From positions 1-64,000 of the forward strand of contig NZ_CANMUW010000021.1 of assembly GCF_947501225.1 (NCBI RefSeq): a DNA stretch of 64,000 nt, written 5' to 3'. Below the pieces are notes generated by a model that was not told the origin of the DNA, did not search any database, and saw only the letters and a program-made list of their open reading frames with translations. Source of the stretch: an uncultured Shewanella sp. Its GTDB lineage: Bacteria > Pseudomonadota > Gammaproteobacteria > Enterobacterales > Shewanellaceae. The number at the start of each line of letters is the position of its first letter. Within the stretch, counting starts at the first letter, position 1. The position numbers and the translations under genes were made by a program. Below are positions 8,809 to 17,913 of the stretch, one piece after another.

Positions 8809-10032
8809 TTGCATAAGCTAAAGTCATTATTGAGGTTTGTTTTGTCTGCTTTTTATCACAGATGTCGCTATTTTTTCCTTCCCCTTTTAGCCACGGCTTT
8901 CTCATTAGGCTTGCTTCAATCTACCCAGACTAGCTGGCAAGTTTGGCAGGGAAACATCAATGAGCTTCCATTTTGGTTACTCATGACAGCAATCGCCCTT
9001 GCACTTCAATTTAACCGCAGCCGTTTGGCCTACCTGGCCACGCTTCTGCTGCTGTTTTACACTAACAGTCAACACCCGTTCCTCCCCGCGAGCCTCCAAC
9101 TGAACACCCAGGGGATCTTTCTAACGGGAACATTGATCATTACCTGCTTTTCCCTCTTCAAAGACAGGGGGCTACTCTCTCCACATAGCCTGATCAGGCT
9201 TTTTGCTATCTGTCTCTGTTTTGCCATGGCTTACGGCTGGTTATGGGGAGTTGAACATTTTCAAGCTCAGATTAACGCAAAACTGCCATTGACTGTGTCA
9301 CCTCAGATGCAAGCCCTTATGCCTGCCTATCTCAGTGGAGTCCTCATTTTGACGCGCACCATATGGCAAACGAACCTGGTCAATACCTCGATTCTCATCA
9401 CCTTCGCCATCTGGATATTTCATCACATATTCCCTGGCCATCTTCCGCTATCCGTGCTCCTGTCTGCACTAGCGGTCATCTACCTGTTTACTATCTTAAT
9501 CGACTCCTACTTCCTCGCTTATCGCGATGAACTCACCGGACTCGCATCGAGACGAGCACTCTATAACTTAGTGCTTTCCCTCGGCAGAAGGTACAGTGTC
9601 GCCATGCTCGATATCGATCACTTTAAGAAGTTTAATGACACTTATGGTCATGATGTGGGCGATCAAGTATTAAAGCTCGTTGCCGCTAAGCTGGCACGAG
9701 TGTCCGGTGGCGGCAAGGTCTTCAGGTATGGCGGAGAAGAGTTCACCATAGTATTCTCCCGAAAAGATACCGACTCGGTTATCGAACACCTCGAAGAGGT
9801 CAGAGAGTCTATCGAGGAGTACCGGATAGTTTTACGGGATGACAAGCGTAAACGCAGCAGCAAAGCCAAGCGGAATACCGCCGGGAAAGCCAGCAAAAAA
9901 ACCGTAAGTGTAACCATCTCCATCGGCGTCGCCGAGAGGCTGGGAGGCGACACCTTCGAGCAGACGATGAAGAGAGCCGATGAGGCCCTCTACAGAGCCA
10001 AGAAGAAAGGACGTAACCAGGTCTGCACTTAG
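8809..10032 (+). CDS. Membrane-anchored diguanylate cyclase (GGDEF)
   Basis: Makes cyclic di-GMP from two GTP. The N-terminal 230 residues hold about six hydrophobic helices and no recognisable ligand domain. The GGDEF domain then runs from DELTGLASRRAL (about residue 240), through the metal-binding DIDHFKKFND, to the active-site motif GGEEF (about residue 309). A basic insertion rich in Lys/Arg/Ser (about residues 345-365) interrupts the domain before VSVTISIGVA. The start is uncertain: the frame lacks an ATG before residue 60, and TTG 8809 has only a weak ribosome binding site. No EAL domain is present. Confidence 0.9.
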   Translation: MHKLKSLLRFVLSAFYHRCRYFFLPLLATAFSLGLLQSTQTSWQVWQGNINELPFWLLMTAIALALQFNRSRLAYLATLLLLFYTNSQHPFLPASLQLNTQGIFLTGTLIITCFSLFKDRGLLSPHSLIRLFAICLCFAMAYGWLWGVEHFQAQINAKLPLTVSPQMQALMPAYLSGVLILTRTIWQTNLVNTSILITFAIWIFHHIFPGHLPLSVLLSALAVIYLFTILIDSYFLAYRDELTGLASRRALYNLVLSLGRRYSVAMLDIDHFKKFNDTYGHDVGDQVLKLVAAKLARVSGGGKVFRYGGEEFTIVFSRKDTDSVIEHLEEVRESIEEYRIVLRDDKRKRSSKAKRNTAGKASKKTVSVTISIGVAERLGGDTFEQTMKRADEALYRAKKKGRNQVCT

Positions 10033-10095
10033 CCTTTATTTGAAATAATGTCGCCCCGGAATGATATCGACCATGCCGGGACGACTAATACCAAG

Positions 10096-11319
10096 TTAAA
10101 TGGAATAGAAGTAATAGATTTGCGACTTCATCCTGATGATGATCCCTCGAATCACATCCAGAAATGCGAGAAAAGAGACAGGTTTCTCACCTGAGATCCA
10201 CGCCAATCCAACCGAACCAACCGGGATATCATAATCCCCGGTTTCATTTAACTTCAGACGCACAAAATGATGCTTATTATTCAGATTCTGTCCGGTCGTC
10301 TGACGCACATTATCATCACGGGCAAACAGACTACCCTGCGCCTCTCCCGTCGCCTCTATGATCCCCTCTACCTCGGCATTAAACACCTTGCCCGGATAGA
10401 CTGCCGATGCAAACTCGGCATTTTGACCGACCTTGACGTTACGTATAGCCTGATGATTGACTCGCATCAACACATACTTTTCATCGGTATACATCTGTAT
10501 GCGGGGCACTAAGCCGACAAACTGCCCCTCTCGCATAATATAGTTAGTCAGATAGCCATCGGCCGGAGCATAGACCTTAGTGCTATCTAAGTTCCATTGC
10601 GCCTGAGCCACATTCGCCACCTCGCTCATATAATTTGATTCACTGCTCTTAACTGCCAGCTCCGCCTTTTCAATATTGAGTCTGGCCTTATGCTCAGCCA
10701 AACCTGCCTTATCTACTTGTGAGCGGTAGGTATGAACATTGGCTTTAGCCAGGTCTATACCGTTCGTCTGCTCATCCATTTGGCTCGCAGTGATGGTATT
10801 TGGCACGACCCGATTCTGCTCGATATACCTTTCCAGTGTCTTCTGTTTCCATAACAGATCTTTGCTTGCTGCGGCTAACTGGCTTTTGACAATCTCGATA
10901 TCGGTTATCGCCGTCTGATACTCCTTATTTGCCAGTTTCACGTCCTCTTTAGCTGCCGACAACGAAACCTTGGCAGACTCTTTGGCAACCTGAGCCTTGT
11001 TAAGTGCAATCTGATAGGTCTCATCATCGAGCTCATAGATCAGCTGACCAGCCTCTACCCTCTGGTTAGGCTCAACATAGATCTGTTTCACCTGCCCCTT
11101 GATTTGACTCGAAGCCGGTCTGAGCTGAATGTGCGGTGACTGCACCAATGAGCCACCTGAGAGATCCATAGGGGTAAAGTTCAGCAGACCGACCCAGACA
11201 AACAGCAGCCAACCTCCGCCACCCACATAGGCAAAACTCTTGCTGTATCTATTCCACGGCATGCCTACCATGCGAAGCAGATAGATAAATAATGCCCATA
11301 CTGCTAAACCTTCAAGCAT
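10096..11319 (-). CDS. HlyD-family membrane fusion protein (YibH/YiaV-like)
   Basis: Inner-membrane anchored periplasmic adaptor of the HlyD/EmrA type. It has hydrophobic N-terminal segments (about residues 1-16 and 33-48), a biotinyl-lipoyl-like half motif (IKGQVKQIYVEPNQRVEAGQ split by the hairpin), a long coiled coil (about 90-235), and a second lipoyl half beginning KVYAPADGYLTN, followed by a beta-barrel. Its start overlaps the upstream DUF3302 gene by eight bases. The same pairing occurs in E. coli as yibI-yibH and yiaW-yiaV. No pump gene is next to it, and the transported substrate is unknown. Confidence 0.88.
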   Translation of the reverse strand: MLEGLAVWALFIYLLRMVGMPWNRYSKSFAYVGGGGWLLFVWVGLLNFTPMDLSGGSLVQSPHIQLRPASSQIKGQVKQIYVEPNQRVEAGQLIYELDDETYQIALNKAQVAKESAKVSLSAAKEDVKLANKEYQTAITDIEIVKSQLAAASKDLLWKQKTLERYIEQNRVVPNTITASQMDEQTNGIDLAKANVHTYRSQVDKAGLAEHKARLNIEKAELAVKSSESNYMSEVANVAQAQWNLDSTKVYAPADGYLTNYIMREGQFVGLVPRIQMYTDEKYVLMRVNHQAIRNVKVGQNAEFASAVYPGKVFNAEVEGIIEATGEAQGSLFARDDNVRQTTGQNLNNKHHFVRLKLNETGDYDIPVGSVGLAWISGEKPVSFLAFLDVIRGIIIRMKSQIYYFYSI

Positions 11320-11647
11320 TGCTGTTCTCCTCCGGGGTACCTTGCTGACCCTCTCCAGACTCGTGCCAGATATCCCGAAGACGTCTCAGCGCCTTCTCAC
11401 CATCGATAAAGGCAACAAACACAGCCAATACCCAAACCCAGTGCCATACAAAGCCGATCCAGGTGAGCGCCGTGATCAGCCCTATCTGATGATGTTCCTC
11501 TCTATGGGCTTTATTGATAGGTAACTCATGGATCTTCCAAAAACCTATGGCTAACGCTGTGACTGTGCCAACCATGACAACCAAGGCCACAACATGCAGC
11601 GCTGTGTCCGCGCCAGTATCGACAAACGGCATACCGAGTAAACTCAT
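11312..11647 (-). CDS. DUF3302-like small membrane protein (YibI/YiaW-like)
   Basis: About 111 residues with two predicted membrane helices (about residues 13-32 and 50-75), joined by a loop beginning HELPINKAHREEHHQ, and a charged tail. The helix-loop-helix with HDIP-like and HPHA-like loop residues and a Trp-rich second helix resembles E. coli YiaW/YibI (DUF3302); this assignment rests on memory of the family and on gene context. The start is uncertain: ATG 11647 (MSLLGMPF), ATG 11632 and a TTG at 11674 all lack a strong ribosome binding site. It is translated together with the HlyD-like gene (eight-base overlap). Confidence 0.65.
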   Translation of the reverse strand: MSLLGMPFVDTGADTALHVVALVVMVGTVTALAIGFWKIHELPINKAHREEHHQIGLITALTWIGFVWHWVWVLAVFVAFIDGEKALRRLRDIWHESGEGQQGTPEENSNA

Positions 11648-11786
11648 GCAAAATGGTCTCTTAAATTTAAACAAGAGGGTTAGTTTGACGTTTATCCAAT
11701 AACGAACAAGACTTAACGTCCAGTTGTATCAATTATGAACCATTAATGATTAAATTAGCCTTCATTAACTAACGCCATTATTGTCG

Positions 11787-12803
11787 ATGAAATTTAATAC
11801 TGCCTTTATCCGAGTCTGCTACGTGAAGCCAATTTTTGATGGGGTAGAACAGGTCTATGGCTTCAATCACCGGGCCCTTTCGATTCCCGATACCCTGATG
11901 AGTGAGCCCATGGCCCTGATCCCGTTCACTGAGTTTGCTGCATGGTTAACTCGGCTCTCTCTTTTAACCCAAGATCCGGCTTATATGGCTAAGCTGGGGC
12001 AACAGCTAAACTTCGCCCGGCTCGATATCGATGGCATAGACCTGTTATCGACCCCGGATCTGGCAATGAGCATACGCCGTATCAACTATGGCATCGTCAG
12101 CCTGCAGTCCGGCGCCAGTTACTATGTCAGCCTCTCAGGCAAAATAATGAAATGGTGCTACAAGAACCCCTATGCCTTCAATCAGGAGAAAAGCTACGAC
12201 TCTCTCAGAGTCGCGATGATGCTGCTCAATGCGCTGCGTCACTTCTTAGGTGAAAGTTATCGCCCTATTCGGGTGCATATCAGCGGCTCGACTATCGCAC
12301 AGCAGGAGATTGAGCAGCTATTTAACTGCCCTGTGAGCTGGAATGCTGCCCAAACGGAAATTTGGCTGGATATTGATGATATGCTGCAACCCTTGATAGA
12401 ACCACAGTTGGCTAATAGTCCGGTGACCATGAAGCGTTCGCTGTTTGAAAAGTATCTCAATATGCCGCAGCCTCACGACACGCCTAAGGTACTCTTTGAG
12501 ATGGTCAATTATGCAAGGTTTTATGGTCTGCCTAAGGTAGAAGATATTGCCAAACTCTTTAATATCTCTAAGCAACAGCTGCAGAGGCGACTACAACAAC
12601 AGGGCTTCACGTTTTCAGCACTTTGCAGCTACATCTACAGCAATCAAGCCATCAAATATATGTTAGACGGTAAAAGTGTAGCGGAGATCAGCCCTCTGCT
12701 GGGGTATGCAAACCAGCAAAGCTTCAGCCGGGCCTTTAAACGACTCAGAAAATGTACCCCGCAGCAATACCTGGACAAACTCAACCAAAACAAGCCGAAA
12801 TAG
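11787..12803 (+). CDS. AraC-family transcriptional regulator
   Basis: A 338-residue regulator. The N-terminal part (about residues 15-200) resembles the 'arabinose-binding domain of AraC-type regulators, N-term' found in OruR/ArgR-like proteins. The C-terminal double helix-turn-helix (about 240-335) shows VEDIAKLFNISKQQLQRRLQQQG and, later, VAEISPLLGYANQQSFSRAFKR, each only partly quoted here as separate helices. It is divergent from the DUF3302/HlyD pair across about 140 bases and may control it, which is an inference from position. ATG 11787 is preferred over TTG 11781. Confidence 0.88.
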   Translation: MKFNTAFIRVCYVKPIFDGVEQVYGFNHRALSIPDTLMSEPMALIPFTEFAAWLTRLSLLTQDPAYMAKLGQQLNFARLDIDGIDLLSTPDLAMSIRRINYGIVSLQSGASYYVSLSGKIMKWCYKNPYAFNQEKSYDSLRVAMMLLNALRHFLGESYRPIRVHISGSTIAQQEIEQLFNCPVSWNAAQTEIWLDIDDMLQPLIEPQLANSPVTMKRSLFEKYLNMPQPHDTPKVLFEMVNYARFYGLPKVEDIAKLFNISKQQLQRRLQQQGFTFSALCSYIYSNQAIKYMLDGKSVAEISPLLGYANQQSFSRAFKRLRKCTPQQYLDKLNQNKPK

Positions 12804-12830
12804 GTTGCGACTTCAACATCATCACAGACA

Positions 12831-12853
12831 CAAAAAAGCCCTCATAGAGGGCT
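12831..12853 (-). terminator. Terminator downstream of the aromatic amino acid permease
   Basis: A 7-bp stem, AGCCCTC (12837-12843) with GAGGGCT (12847-12853), loop ATA, has six A's on its left. These read as a U-run for minus-strand transcripts. It may also weakly stop the convergent AraC gene. Confidence 0.8.
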
Positions 12854-12876
12854 CTTACAAAGTTCGCTCTAACCGA

Positions 12877-14133
12877 CTAGCCGAAAACCGGTAACAGGTC
12901 TGCCATAGCAAGTAGATGACAGGCTCCGGTGACGATACCAAACAGAATAACGATGCCAATAACAAACGTTCCCCCCGGCACCTTAAAACTGTCACTATCG
13001 GGGTAGAGCTTTCTCGCATTATAGGCCATCATCGCCGGCACAATTGCCGCCCAGATGGTGGCAGCCAGAGCCGCGAAACCGATCGCAATCAGGAAGCCAT
13101 CGGGGAACAGCAGGCCTAACACCGTCGGCGGCAGAAAGGTGACTGCTGCCGTTTTAAAGCGACCGCTACGGGTTTCATCGAAACCAAATAGATCAGCCAG
13201 ATAGTCAAATAAACCTAAGGTGACTCCCAGAAAAGAGGAGGCCACGGCAAGGTTAGCGAACGCGGTCAGCATAGTCGTTAACCATGCGCTACTCATGACG
13301 TCGGATAACGCAGCAACCAGCACTCCCATATTACCGCCCTGGGCGATAACATCGACAAAGCCGCTTCGGGAGATATTTCCCATAGTTGCCACTAACCAAC
13401 AGATGTAGATGACGAAGGCTATAAGAGTACCGGTAACTATCGCCTTTATAATGGTGCCGGCATCTTTACCATAGTATTTAACCAGGCTGGGTACATTGCC
13501 GTGATAACCGAAGCTCACCAATCCAAAGGGGATCGCGGCCAACATAAAGGGGAGATAACGACTCTCTCCATCGGGTACAAAGAGCTTGACGGTCTCAACC
13601 TCAATCAATAGGTTACCCACGGCGAGGAAGAAGGTGATAATCATGCCACCGAGCATAACCGTTGTGATCCTATCTACAGCCTTAGTGCTGATAAATACGA
13701 TAAAGGCGAGTCCAAGCGCAAATATCAGACCGGCAAGGCTCTGTGGCAGCTCGACTCCTGCCGCTTCCAGGCTATGGTTAACGATAGAACCGCCGCCGCT
13801 GATATAGGCATAGGCCAGAATATAGAGTACAAATGCGATAGATAATCCATTCACGATTCGCCAAAAATTACCTAAGGTCTCCCGCGTCAGGGTATCAAAA
13901 CTATCACCGGGTTCGAAATGCAGGTTGGTCTCGAGTAGCAATAACCCCGACACTAACATACAAAACCAAACACCTAACATCATCACAAGTGAGTAGCTAA
14001 ACCACATTCCGGCACCCACAACAGGTAGCGAGAACATCCCCGCTCCCACGGCCGTACCGGCAATAATCATGGCTCCACCGAGTAGAGATTTATTCGCTGC
14101 TCCATCTTTAACAGCGTTCATGTGATTAGCCAT
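12877..14133 (-). CDS. Aromatic amino acid permease (Mtr/TyrP/TnaB family)
   Basis: A 418-residue polytopic inner-membrane transporter with about 11 helices. The N-terminal signature KSLLGGAMIIAGTAVGAGMF, with Gly-rich helix 1, is characteristic of the HAAAP family, and SFGYHGNVPSLVKYYG is the conserved loop after helix 5. It probably imports tryptophan or tyrosine with protons; the exact substrate cannot be read from sequence. Its ATG overlaps the plsB stop (TAATG), so the two genes are translationally coupled. A second in-frame ATG lies 12 bases downstream. Confidence 0.9.
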   Translation of the reverse strand: MANHMNAVKDGAANKSLLGGAMIIAGTAVGAGMFSLPVVGAGMWFSYSLVMMLGVWFCMLVSGLLLLETNLHFEPGDSFDTLTRETLGNFWRIVNGLSIAFVLYILAYAYISGGGSIVNHSLEAAGVELPQSLAGLIFALGLAFIVFISTKAVDRITTVMLGGMIITFFLAVGNLLIEVETVKLFVPDGESRYLPFMLAAIPFGLVSFGYHGNVPSLVKYYGKDAGTIIKAIVTGTLIAFVIYICWLVATMGNISRSGFVDVIAQGGNMGVLVAALSDVMSSAWLTTMLTAFANLAVASSFLGVTLGLFDYLADLFGFDETRSGRFKTAAVTFLPPTVLGLLFPDGFLIAIGFAALAATIWAAIVPAMMAYNARKLYPDSDSFKVPGGTFVIGIVILFGIVTGACHLLAMADLLPVFG

Positions 14134-16556
14134 TAAACTTTATGCTCCGAGGTCACGCTATCAACAATCGTCTGCCTGACAGAGGAGCGAAGCAATCCAT
14201 TGGCACGTTCCCGAATTCTTTGAACATCAACTTGATTGCTGCTATCACACAGGTACCCCAGCTCCTTCAACTTCACGCTGAGTGCACCATAGAGTTTCTT
14301 ATCATAAAACTCGGGCGCTGTAATGCCGTGCAGGGCTCCCAACCTCTGAGCCAACTTGTGGCTTTCACGCTCAAGATCTGAACGCTCCATCTTGGGACAA
14401 ACAGCCAACAGGTTGAAGATAATCGCGTAACGCTGCAAGGTTTCCCCGACAGTGCCTGCGAGTAGTACCAGCTGATTGACCTCTGTCTCAACTATGCTGA
14501 AACCCTCGCCCTCTGTAACCAGCCCCTGAGCGATAAAGAGATCCAGGATCTGCTCGACAACCTTGTCCGTATCTTCAATCCCCATAAATAGCTCGGCTTG
14601 AAGCAGAGGATAAAAATCTTTGATGATATCGATAATTTCGCCTCTGGAGATATGCTCATGCTGAGTCAGGCAGCTGGCAACCAGAGAGGGGATGACCATC
14701 AGATGAATGATGTTATTACGATAGTAGGTCATAGCGACGGCGATGCTATCATCGATCGAGATGATGTCTCCCAGCGGATCGCTGTCCAACTTGATCTTCT
14801 TAAGCTCCAACCCCTGCTTAACCAATGACTTACCATCGCCTTCAACCACGGATGTATAGGAGGTGTAAGGTAGGTCCTTGAGCAACTTCAGATAGAGATC
14901 CAGCTGCTTCTCCAACTGGGCTCGTTCCAGAGCATTTTGCTCCGAAGCCAGCAATACCAGGCTGGTCAGGGTCACAGAGCTCACCGCCGCGGCATCGTTA
15001 ATATTGGTCATAACCCGATTTGCCAGGTTATTCACCATAGGCGTCAACCACTTTGGTTTCTGTTCCGGCTCGTTAGCGAGCTCCTCTTTCCAATCGGGCT
15101 TCTGCTCATTTAGGAAACTATGCAGCGTGATGGGCTTACCGAAGTTCACATAGCCCTGACCAAAGTTACCTAACTTACGCAGGGCACCGAAAACCTGCCA
15201 AACCGACTCTTTCTTTTTCTTCTTTCCACTCAATTCCTTATGATATGTCGCCACCTCCATTACATGATCGTAACCGAGATAGACAGGAACCAGAGTCACA
15301 GGGCGCTCCATGCCACGCAGGACACTATTTAGGGTCATGGCCAACATGCCCGTCTTAGGCGCGAGTAATCTTCCGGTACGCGAACGCCCCCCCTCGGTGA
15401 AGTACTCAACCGAATAACCTTTAGTGAAGAGTTGATCTAAATATTCGCGGAATACGGCGGTGTAGAGCTTATTTCCCCTGAAACTGCGACGGATAAAGAA
15501 GGCACCTCCCCTGCGGAACATGGGACCTGCTGGCCAGAAGTTAAGATTAATACCCGCAGCGATATGCGGTGGAACCATTCCCTGATAATAGAGAATATAG
15601 GAAAGCAACAGGTAATCCATATGACTACGATGGCATGGAACATAGATGATCTCATGTCCGTCATGGTGCAGCTGTCGAACTTCTTCCGCACCTTTAATGT
15701 TGATGCCTTTATAGAGTTTATTCCACAACCAGGTCAGAAAGCGCTCGGCAATGCGAACCAGGCTGTCTGAATAATCTGCTGCGATCTCATCGAGGTACTC
15801 CATCGCTTTAGCTCTGGCTTCGACCTCAGTGATCTTCTTACTCGCCGCTTCCTCCTGGATCGCCCTCTTCAGGGTCTCAGAGTTAATGAGAGCATGAAAC
15901 AACGCCTGGCGCTTTGGCAGAACGGGGCCGGTCATCACCTTACGTTGACGACTGAAGTGCACCCTGGCCACACGAGCCAGTTTTTGTGCAATACGCTGAT
16001 CGGTTCCATGTTCATCGGCCATGTAACGCAATGAAACGGCATTTGAAAACTGGACAAAGTTATGCCGCCCCAGGAAGAGGATCATCAGGCATTTTCTTAG
16101 CCAGGTAGGATTTTCACGTTCAAGCACAGCGGCCTTCATGGTGTCATCCTCTTTACCAGGCGTTCTGCCCCAATAAAGACTAACCGGAACAAGCTGAATA
16201 TCGAGCTCGGGACGCTCTTTATGGATCTTCAGCAGACTCATAAAGCTATTCAGGAAGAACTGATTGCTCTCCCTCTTTCCCATAAGGGGCTTAGCCCCCT
16301 CCAGACAAACGACCCTGGGGGTGGATTTACCACCGACTTCGAGCGGTTCGTAGGGACTGGGAAGGCCTAAGCCTGCTGTGATTTCGCTTAAGGCTGCGAT
16401 ATCACTGACAGACTCAGTTTTCATCACATAAGCGAGAGGTTTATCCGGATCTAAATTGAGATCTTTGAAAGGTTCATGGGGTACCACAATCGTGTGTACC
16501 AGCTTGTTCTGTAACCAGCGTAATGATTTAAACCAAAGAGAGTCTTGTTTGGACAT
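14133..16556 (-). CDS. plsB: Glycerol-3-phosphate 1-O-acyltransferase
   Basis: Membrane-bound enzyme that puts the first acyl chain on glycerol 3-phosphate in phospholipid synthesis. At 807 residues it has the length of E. coli PlsB. The HX4D catalytic motif HRSHMD lies near residue 306, the same place as in E. coli, and is followed by the substrate-binding blocks GGAFFIRRSF, FTEGGRSRTG and VTLVPVYLGY. It is divergent from lexA by about 150 bases, as in enterobacteria, where plsB also neighbours lexA. The downstream partner here is an amino acid permease rather than another lipid gene. Confidence 0.97.
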   Translation of the reverse strand: MSKQDSLWFKSLRWLQNKLVHTIVVPHEPFKDLNLDPDKPLAYVMKTESVSDIAALSEITAGLGLPSPYEPLEVGGKSTPRVVCLEGAKPLMGKRESNQFFLNSFMSLLKIHKERPELDIQLVPVSLYWGRTPGKEDDTMKAAVLERENPTWLRKCLMILFLGRHNFVQFSNAVSLRYMADEHGTDQRIAQKLARVARVHFSRQRKVMTGPVLPKRQALFHALINSETLKRAIQEEAASKKITEVEARAKAMEYLDEIAADYSDSLVRIAERFLTWLWNKLYKGINIKGAEEVRQLHHDGHEIIYVPCHRSHMDYLLLSYILYYQGMVPPHIAAGINLNFWPAGPMFRRGGAFFIRRSFRGNKLYTAVFREYLDQLFTKGYSVEYFTEGGRSRTGRLLAPKTGMLAMTLNSVLRGMERPVTLVPVYLGYDHVMEVATYHKELSGKKKKKESVWQVFGALRKLGNFGQGYVNFGKPITLHSFLNEQKPDWKEELANEPEQKPKWLTPMVNNLANRVMTNINDAAAVSSVTLTSLVLLASEQNALERAQLEKQLDLYLKLLKDLPYTSYTSVVEGDGKSLVKQGLELKKIKLDSDPLGDIISIDDSIAVAMTYYRNNIIHLMVIPSLVASCLTQHEHISRGEIIDIIKDFYPLLQAELFMGIEDTDKVVEQILDLFIAQGLVTEGEGFSIVETEVNQLVLLAGTVGETLQRYAIIFNLLAVCPKMERSDLERESHKLAQRLGALHGITAPEFYDKKLYGALSVKLKELGYLCDSSNQVDVQRIRERANGLLRSSVRQTIVDSVTSEHKV

Positions 16557-16645
16557 TTTCTTATGTAATGTGAGCCATGTTGATTACTGCATAGAATACC
16601 AGAAAATCAACTGGGATACCCAACACCTTAAAATTTGGTTAATAC

Positions 16646-16673
16646 TTGCGCTGAAAGAAATACTGTATATACT
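16646..16673 (+). promoter_or_regulatory. Likely lexA promoter
   Basis: TTGCGC (16646-16651), a 16-base spacer and TATACT (16668-16673) fit a sigma-70 promoter. The -10 element lies inside the first SOS box, so LexA binding would block polymerase directly. The match is by eye. Confidence 0.6.
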
Positions 16674-16678
16674 AACAG
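16663..16678 (+). promoter_or_regulatory. SOS box 1 (LexA operator)
   Basis: CTGTATATACTAACAG is a full CTGT-N8-ACAG operator with AT-rich centre and flanking TA, the gammaproteobacterial LexA consensus. It lies 28 bases upstream of the lexA start codon. Confidence 0.93.
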
Positions 16679-16681
16679 TTA

Positions 16682-16697
16682 CTGTATGGAAAGACAG
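16682..16697 (+). promoter_or_regulatory. SOS box 2 (LexA operator)
   Basis: CTGTATGGAAAGACAG is a second CTGT-N8-ACAG site, starting 19 bases after the first and ending eight bases before the lexA ATG. Paired operators in front of lexA are also known in E. coli and allow cooperative autorepression. Confidence 0.9.
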
Positions 16698-16705
16698 GAC
16701 TCGCC

Positions 16706-17326
16706 ATGAGACCATTAACACCGAGACAAGCCGAAATTCTTGAACTGATTAAGCGCAACATCGCTGACACAGGCATGCCGCCTACCCGTGCAGAGATCGC
16801 GAAGCGCTTAGGGTTCAAGAGTGCCAATGCTGCCGAAGAGCACCTTAAGGCATTAGCAAAAAAAGGCTGCATTGAGATTATGCCGGGCACATCTCGTGGT
16901 ATCAGACTAACCCAAGATGATGAAAACGAAGAGGAACTTGGCCTACCTTTGATAGGACAAGTTGCGGCAGGAGAGCCCATACTCGCTCAGGAACATGTCG
17001 AACAACATTATCAGGTCGATCCAGCCATGTTTCGTCCCAGTGCCGACTTTCTTCTCCGAGTACGTGGAGACAGTATGAAAGATATCGGCATACTCGAGGG
17101 TGATCTTCTTGCAGTTCATAAAGCCGAACAGGCCCGTAATGGGCAGGTCGTTGTCGCACGGGTTGAAGATGACGTTACGGTAAAACGGTTCGAACAGCGG
17201 GGCAGCACAGTATATCTACATGCTGAAAATGAGGAATACTCCCCGATAGTCGTCGACCTTACCAGCCAGAGCCTGAGCATAGAAGGTTTAGCCGTTGGCG
17301 TTATCAGAAATGGAGATTGGCAATGA
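16706..17326 (+). CDS. lexA: LexA repressor of the SOS response
   Basis: A 206-residue repressor. The N-terminal winged helix-turn-helix (about residues 1-70) contains PPTRAEIAKRLGFKSANAAE. The self-cleavage site is in VAAGEP (about residues 84-89, Ala-Gly bond). The C-terminal S24 peptidase domain has the catalytic Ser in RGDSMKD (about 119) and the catalytic Lys in the segment VVVARVEDDVTVKRF. After DNA damage, RecA filaments stimulate its self-cleavage. Two SOS boxes precede the gene. The stop overlaps the sulA start (ATGA), so the operon is lexA-sulA. Confidence 0.98.
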   Translation: MRPLTPRQAEILELIKRNIADTGMPPTRAEIAKRLGFKSANAAEEHLKALAKKGCIEIMPGTSRGIRLTQDDENEEELGLPLIGQVAAGEPILAQEHVEQHYQVDPAMFRPSADFLLRVRGDSMKDIGILEGDLLAVHKAEQARNGQVVVARVEDDVTVKRFEQRGSTVYLHAENEEYSPIVVDLTSQSLSIEGLAVGVIRNGDWQ

Positions 17327-17835
17327 AATCATTAGTCGGCAACAGTCCACGTCATCCCGGTTTATGGGTAAACCCTGAAGATTCTCTATCGAGTGAACTC
17401 CAGGGCTGCAGTGTCTCATCAGTCACAACACATACCCAAGGGCGTGATGAACTGAAGATGGTGAGTGCTCAACTGGCTTCATTGAGCCATCAAGGGCAGT
17501 GGATTGTGCTGATTAGTCCTCCGAACATAGGTTACAAACAGGTATTAACCGATGCCGGAGTAAGAATGGACAGGGTCCTGCTCGTTCATGGAAAGGATGA
17601 AGTAGAAACACTCTGGGCCATGGAGAAAGCACTGACAAGTGGTACATCCAGTGCGGTTATCAGCTGGACCCACTCTTTAGATGCGAGAGATAATCGCCGT
17701 CTGCAGATCGTCGCAAAGAGAGCTCGGGCCGTGGGGATCGTTATTGAAGATGCTAATGCCCACTTACATGGAAAAGCCCACGCTAGCAGCATCGACGCTC
17801 TTAACCAACCAACTCTTTTCGGTTCATTACATTAA
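17323..17835 (+). CDS. sulA: SulA-like cell division inhibitor
   Basis: A 170-residue SOS-induced inhibitor of FtsZ ring assembly with a RecA-like fold. Recognisable segments are QWIVLISPP, the hydrophobic strand VLLVHGKDEVETLWAMEKAL and SAVISWTHSLDARDNRRLQI, equivalent to the SulA core. The start is ATG 17323, overlapping the lexA stop, with GGAG at 17312-17315. It has no SOS box of its own and relies on those in front of lexA. In E. coli sulA is separate from lexA. A strong terminator follows. Confidence 0.88.
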   Translation: MKSLVGNSPRHPGLWVNPEDSLSSELQGCSVSSVTTHTQGRDELKMVSAQLASLSHQGQWIVLISPPNIGYKQVLTDAGVRMDRVLLVHGKDEVETLWAMEKALTSGTSSAVISWTHSLDARDNRRLQIVAKRARAVGIVIEDANAHLHGKAHASSIDALNQPTLFGSLH

Positions 17836-17861
17836 GCTAAATTAATCATCACTTTATAAGT

Positions 17862-17886
17862 AGCCCCCATAGACGGGGCTTTTTTG
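17862..17886 (+). terminator. Terminator of the lexA-sulA operon
   Basis: The stem AGCCCC (17862-17867) pairs with GGGGCT (17875-17880) and runs directly into six T's. It lies 27 bases after the sulA stop. Confidence 0.88.
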
Positions 17887-17913
17887 TGCCTACATTTAAA
17901 AAAAACTTTAATT

